This document shows, one piece after another, positions 61,201 through 64,000 of a stretch of 64,000 nucleotides of DNA. Origin of the DNA: Aralia elata (lineage: Eukaryota; Streptophyta; Magnoliopsida; Apiales; Araliaceae); contig CM068378.1 in NCBI GenBank assembly GCA_034770075.1, positions 46,094,508-46,158,507 of the forward strand. The letters are read 5' to 3'. The notes beneath the pieces are model-generated. The model ran no database searches, was not told the origin of the DNA, and saw nothing but the letters and a program-made list of their open reading frames with translations. Position 1 is the stretch's first letter, and each line of letters starts with the position of its first letter. Made by a program: the position numbers and the translations under genes.

Positions 61201-61551
61201 TTGCTTTTAAACTTGCTGAGCAAAGTAGTTGCTCACTCTTGCTATATCATGAACCTATTGCAGTTAAGCCGGGGAGTTCCAAAGCGGACAAAGGCAAGGA
61301 AAAGCTTAAGGAATAGTTATATGTACTATCCTGTTATGTAATTCGTGGAATCATTTTGTATTATTATGGTATCCTGCGATGTACTTCATTTAAGGTTTTA
61401 GACCTTGGGACCGTAGTGAACCTTTTGTAATGAACAACATATGTTTATTTTATTCCGTATTAGTTGATTTATGTTGTTTAGAGGTGTATGGATGCATTTT
61501 ATCGTGAGCACCAAATTCGAGGTATTGGTACCTGAATTTGGGGGTGTCACA
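58297..61551 (+). repeat. Solo gypsy-type LTR D3
   Basis: A 3,255-bp unit from TGTAACGACCGGG to GGGGGTGTCACA with perfect TTGTA duplications (58292-58296, 61552-61556) and no internal region. A C/T-rich, then GA-rich leader-like segment (58930-59220) ends in an AGAG|GTAAAC donor-like site (59227). Six palindromic words lie at 59871-60068, e.g. CTCACGCCGCAGCGTGAG at 60018-60035. The GC hairpin module is at about 60303-60395. The end box has TGAGCAAAGTAGTTGCTCAC (61217-61236), CTATTGCAG (61264) and a short Lys-rich open stretch to TAG near 61316. Putative LTR intron is inference. Confidence 0.85.
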
Positions 61552-61552
61552 T

Positions 61553-64000
61553 TGTAACGCCCCCAAATCCCGGTCACCCGAACCACGGACCTGGTACATC
61601 ACGATACATCATCTTCATACATATTCTATAAACTAATCGCGGAAAAATATAAATATAAACATACATCGTTTATTTCAGAGTATTCCACAGCGTAACCCAA
61701 GGTCTAGAGCCTTAATTCGCTACATACCTTAAATAACTTACAAGGTTTACATAATCATCTTACAATCTTGGAATTGATTTACAGTGTTTAAATCTTCATG
61801 AACTCTCAACCAAATTTGATAGTCGCACTTTACAAAGATTCTTGACTACTTATATGATAATCACGTTCATCTAATAAGGATTAGAACTAAGCAAAATAAT
61901 AGTAAATCAAAATTCTTCTTTCTCCATGATCCATCCCGAACTCTTCGGTCCGCGCTGGTTTAGCTGAAAATATTTGTTTAAAGCAAGAGTGAGCAACTAC
62001 GTTGCCCAACAAGTTTAACCATTCCACATTTCATGATTCACATGGCATACAAGTTCAATAATTTATACATGCCTCAGATATTTCATACTATACATTTGAA
62101 ATGCAACATGCTCTTATGCAATTCATACATATATGTATCATATTAACTGAATGATAATAACTTTAATCACATAACATTCACATGCCTAACTTATCCAGAT
62201 AGAACAACAAATCTCACTAGTTAACATATACTCAATATATATTATCATATATTTCATAACAAGAAATTTATCGTTTACTGCAGGAACAAGCATGCAATAT
62301 GAACATTAAATGAAGTTAGGAAACTTGCCTGTTTGCTCAGCTACAAGTAATCTAGCTTTAATTTAAATTGCGTTGAATCAACCTAACATTAATAAGTCGG
62401 TTCCTTAGTTAGTACAGTATAACTAGCAGGAGTTTTCTCTTACAAGAGGTTACGCACCACGTAGTCCTAACACATAGTCACGTAGGTGGAACCATTATTA
62501 CTAAGTCCATATTTATAGATTCTCATCTTAGCTAAATGAGTTAACAAGTCTAGAATACCTCGATTCTAAGCATCAACGAAAGATTGAACACTTAGCATAT
62601 CAGTTAAATCATGCAATACAACTTAAGACATACATACATACTGCAAGGCTCTGTTTACAATTTAAAACAACAGGGCAAAACTGGCGACCTGCGCGGCTGC
62701 GCTAGTTCTTCCCTTAGGAGTGGCGTGGCTGCGCCACTCCCTGGATAGCCCAAGAATGAAATTTCATTCAGTTGGAATCCAGTGTATTCTTAGCATACAG
62801 GTTACTGACATATATCAAACACATATGCTCAAGGTTGTTAACTTGAGTTTGAAACCTAACATGCTCATTCTAATGCATTTGAAAGTTATATGGTTCTAAG
62901 TCAGAAATTTCTATAAGTTAAGTCGATCAAGTTTACTTCACAAGGAAATCATTATTATGGTCACAATACCACATAATGAGGTTATATAAGACTTAATATG
63001 CATGCTTGTACGTAATCAACATATGTACATCATAGCACATAGCTTATACTTGGATTCTTATCATCATAGACTTGCTAGCATATGTCAATTTCATGTTTAG
63101 CTAAATAATGATGATGTCAATTATGTCTAGAGGCTCAATGAGTCCTAACATTTATGCTTGCATGGTCAGAACACAACTCACACGGAGATCGACGGTATTC
63201 GTTGTTAAATTCTATGTTTCTTTGGAAAAACACACTTAGTCATACCAAGGCAACTTAGTACATGCAAGACAACTTGAAATCATTATTCATAGGCATTTGA
63301 TCACATATCTAAGCCATACAGACATGCTCACATGGTTAGATATAAAAGACATAGATTTTGTCAAGCTATTTTAAGGTTCAAGCTTTCTTTTGGAAAAATA
63401 TATACCTAGAGCAATATATATACAACTCATGGTATTTACAGGGATTCTAGATACATGGCAACCCTATTTTCATGCATGAATGGAGTAACTAATATTCTGT
63501 AATATTAGAACACCAAAAATAAAGACTGGTGCACAGTGCGGCCGCGCTTAGTTTGGCCTTGGGAGTGGCGCGGCCGCGCCACTCCTACACATGCCTAGAA
63601 TCGACTCTGCTTCTGCAGAATCCGAAAAATGGTTATGGTTTGACTCTTCTAACAGCATCTTAGTGTAACCACCTTGGTTCCAAACATTCATACAGACTCA
63701 GATAGCAACATGGCGATCATTTAATAATTAATTAGCAAGAATCATGGATTTCGTTAGAGTTTAATCAACCAAGAAATTAAGAACACAGTGTACCTTCTTG
63801 ATGCTAACATGAAATCCTCAAATGCTTAATAGCAGATTACTCCCACTCTCAGTAATACTCACTCTATATGTATGATTTTAACAAGAGCTTAGCAGCTGGA
63901 ATTGTGAAGATAAAGGTTCCAATTTATAGCAATTCCATTAACTGGGAAATGCAATTATACAATTTGGTTAACTAGTGGAAAGAAGAAGAAGATGCTGGGT
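61553..64000 (-). repeat. E: gypsy-type LTR, minus strand, cut by the window edge
   Basis: Starts TGTAACGCCCCC on the + strand and is the reverse complement of the 3' 2.45 kb of G (about 54260-56711), with high identity. Its first four bases also appear at 58293-58296, because D3 inserted there. Palindromes at 63563-63584 and 62691-62739. At 62718-62739 it keeps a full GTGGCG..CGCCAC word where G has a ~16-bp deletion. Whether it is solo cannot be seen. Confidence 0.8.

Noticed and set aside
1..64000. Host protein-coding, tRNA or rRNA genes
   Set aside because: Every recognisable coding stretch is retroelement gag, pol or an accessory ORF; primer sites resemble tRNA 3' ends only as complements.

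Overview
The window is a block of nested LTR retrotransposons from a flowering plant, probably a eudicot. The evidence is Ty1/copia elements primed by initiator-Met tRNA, an Athila element primed by tRNA-Asp, and Tat/Ogre-like elements primed by tRNA-Arg. I see no host gene, tRNA, rRNA or CRISPR. Every coding segment belongs to an element and is broken by stops, frameshifts or deletions. Element names used here (T1, T2, R1, A, B, C, D1, D3, E, F, G) are local labels.

Layout. 1-4466 is the 3' part of Tat-like element T1 (+): an antisense plant-mobile-domain-like reading frame, a 70-bp satellite, polypurine tract and 3' LTR. It sits in the leader of copia R1 (-), whose LTR starts at 5301. That LTR is split at 5746/28219 by copia A (+, 5747-28213, TSD AACCC). 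A's 3' LTR is split by a ~2.9 kb gypsy-type solo LTR D1 (-, 14569-27845, TSD GTACTT). D1 is split by T2 (-, 15708-26049, TSD TCACA), a Tat-like element with two LTRs and three stacked tandem arrays. This is a four-deep nest. 29499-29707 is an orphan piece. 29708-34887 is an Athila element with gag-protease and a second ORF but no RT, RNase H or integrase. From 34888 copia C (-) runs to 58292 and beyond the right edge. C is broken by solo LTR F (37036-49193, TSD ATCAT), which itself holds copia B (39182-48603); by composite LTR G (51688-56711); and by E (-, from 61553), which carries D3 (+, 58297-61551, TSD TTGTA) in its terminal bases.

Relative ages. By my approximate by-eye counts the two LTRs differ by ~1% in B, ~1.2% in T2 and ~3.3% in A. 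This agrees with the nesting, since T2 lies inside A.

The most interesting structure is non-coding. (1) The copia leaders carry a stem-loop with covarying pairs and an invariant loop, plus four evenly spaced TTGTG/CACAA dyads whose core differs between A and B/C in all four copies at once. (2) Almost every family carries its own GC-rich palindromic word, repeated 2-8 times in a leader or LTR. I propose RNA dimerisation or packaging elements. (3) The Tat 3' regions contain young satellites with 70-140-280 bp hierarchical periodicity.
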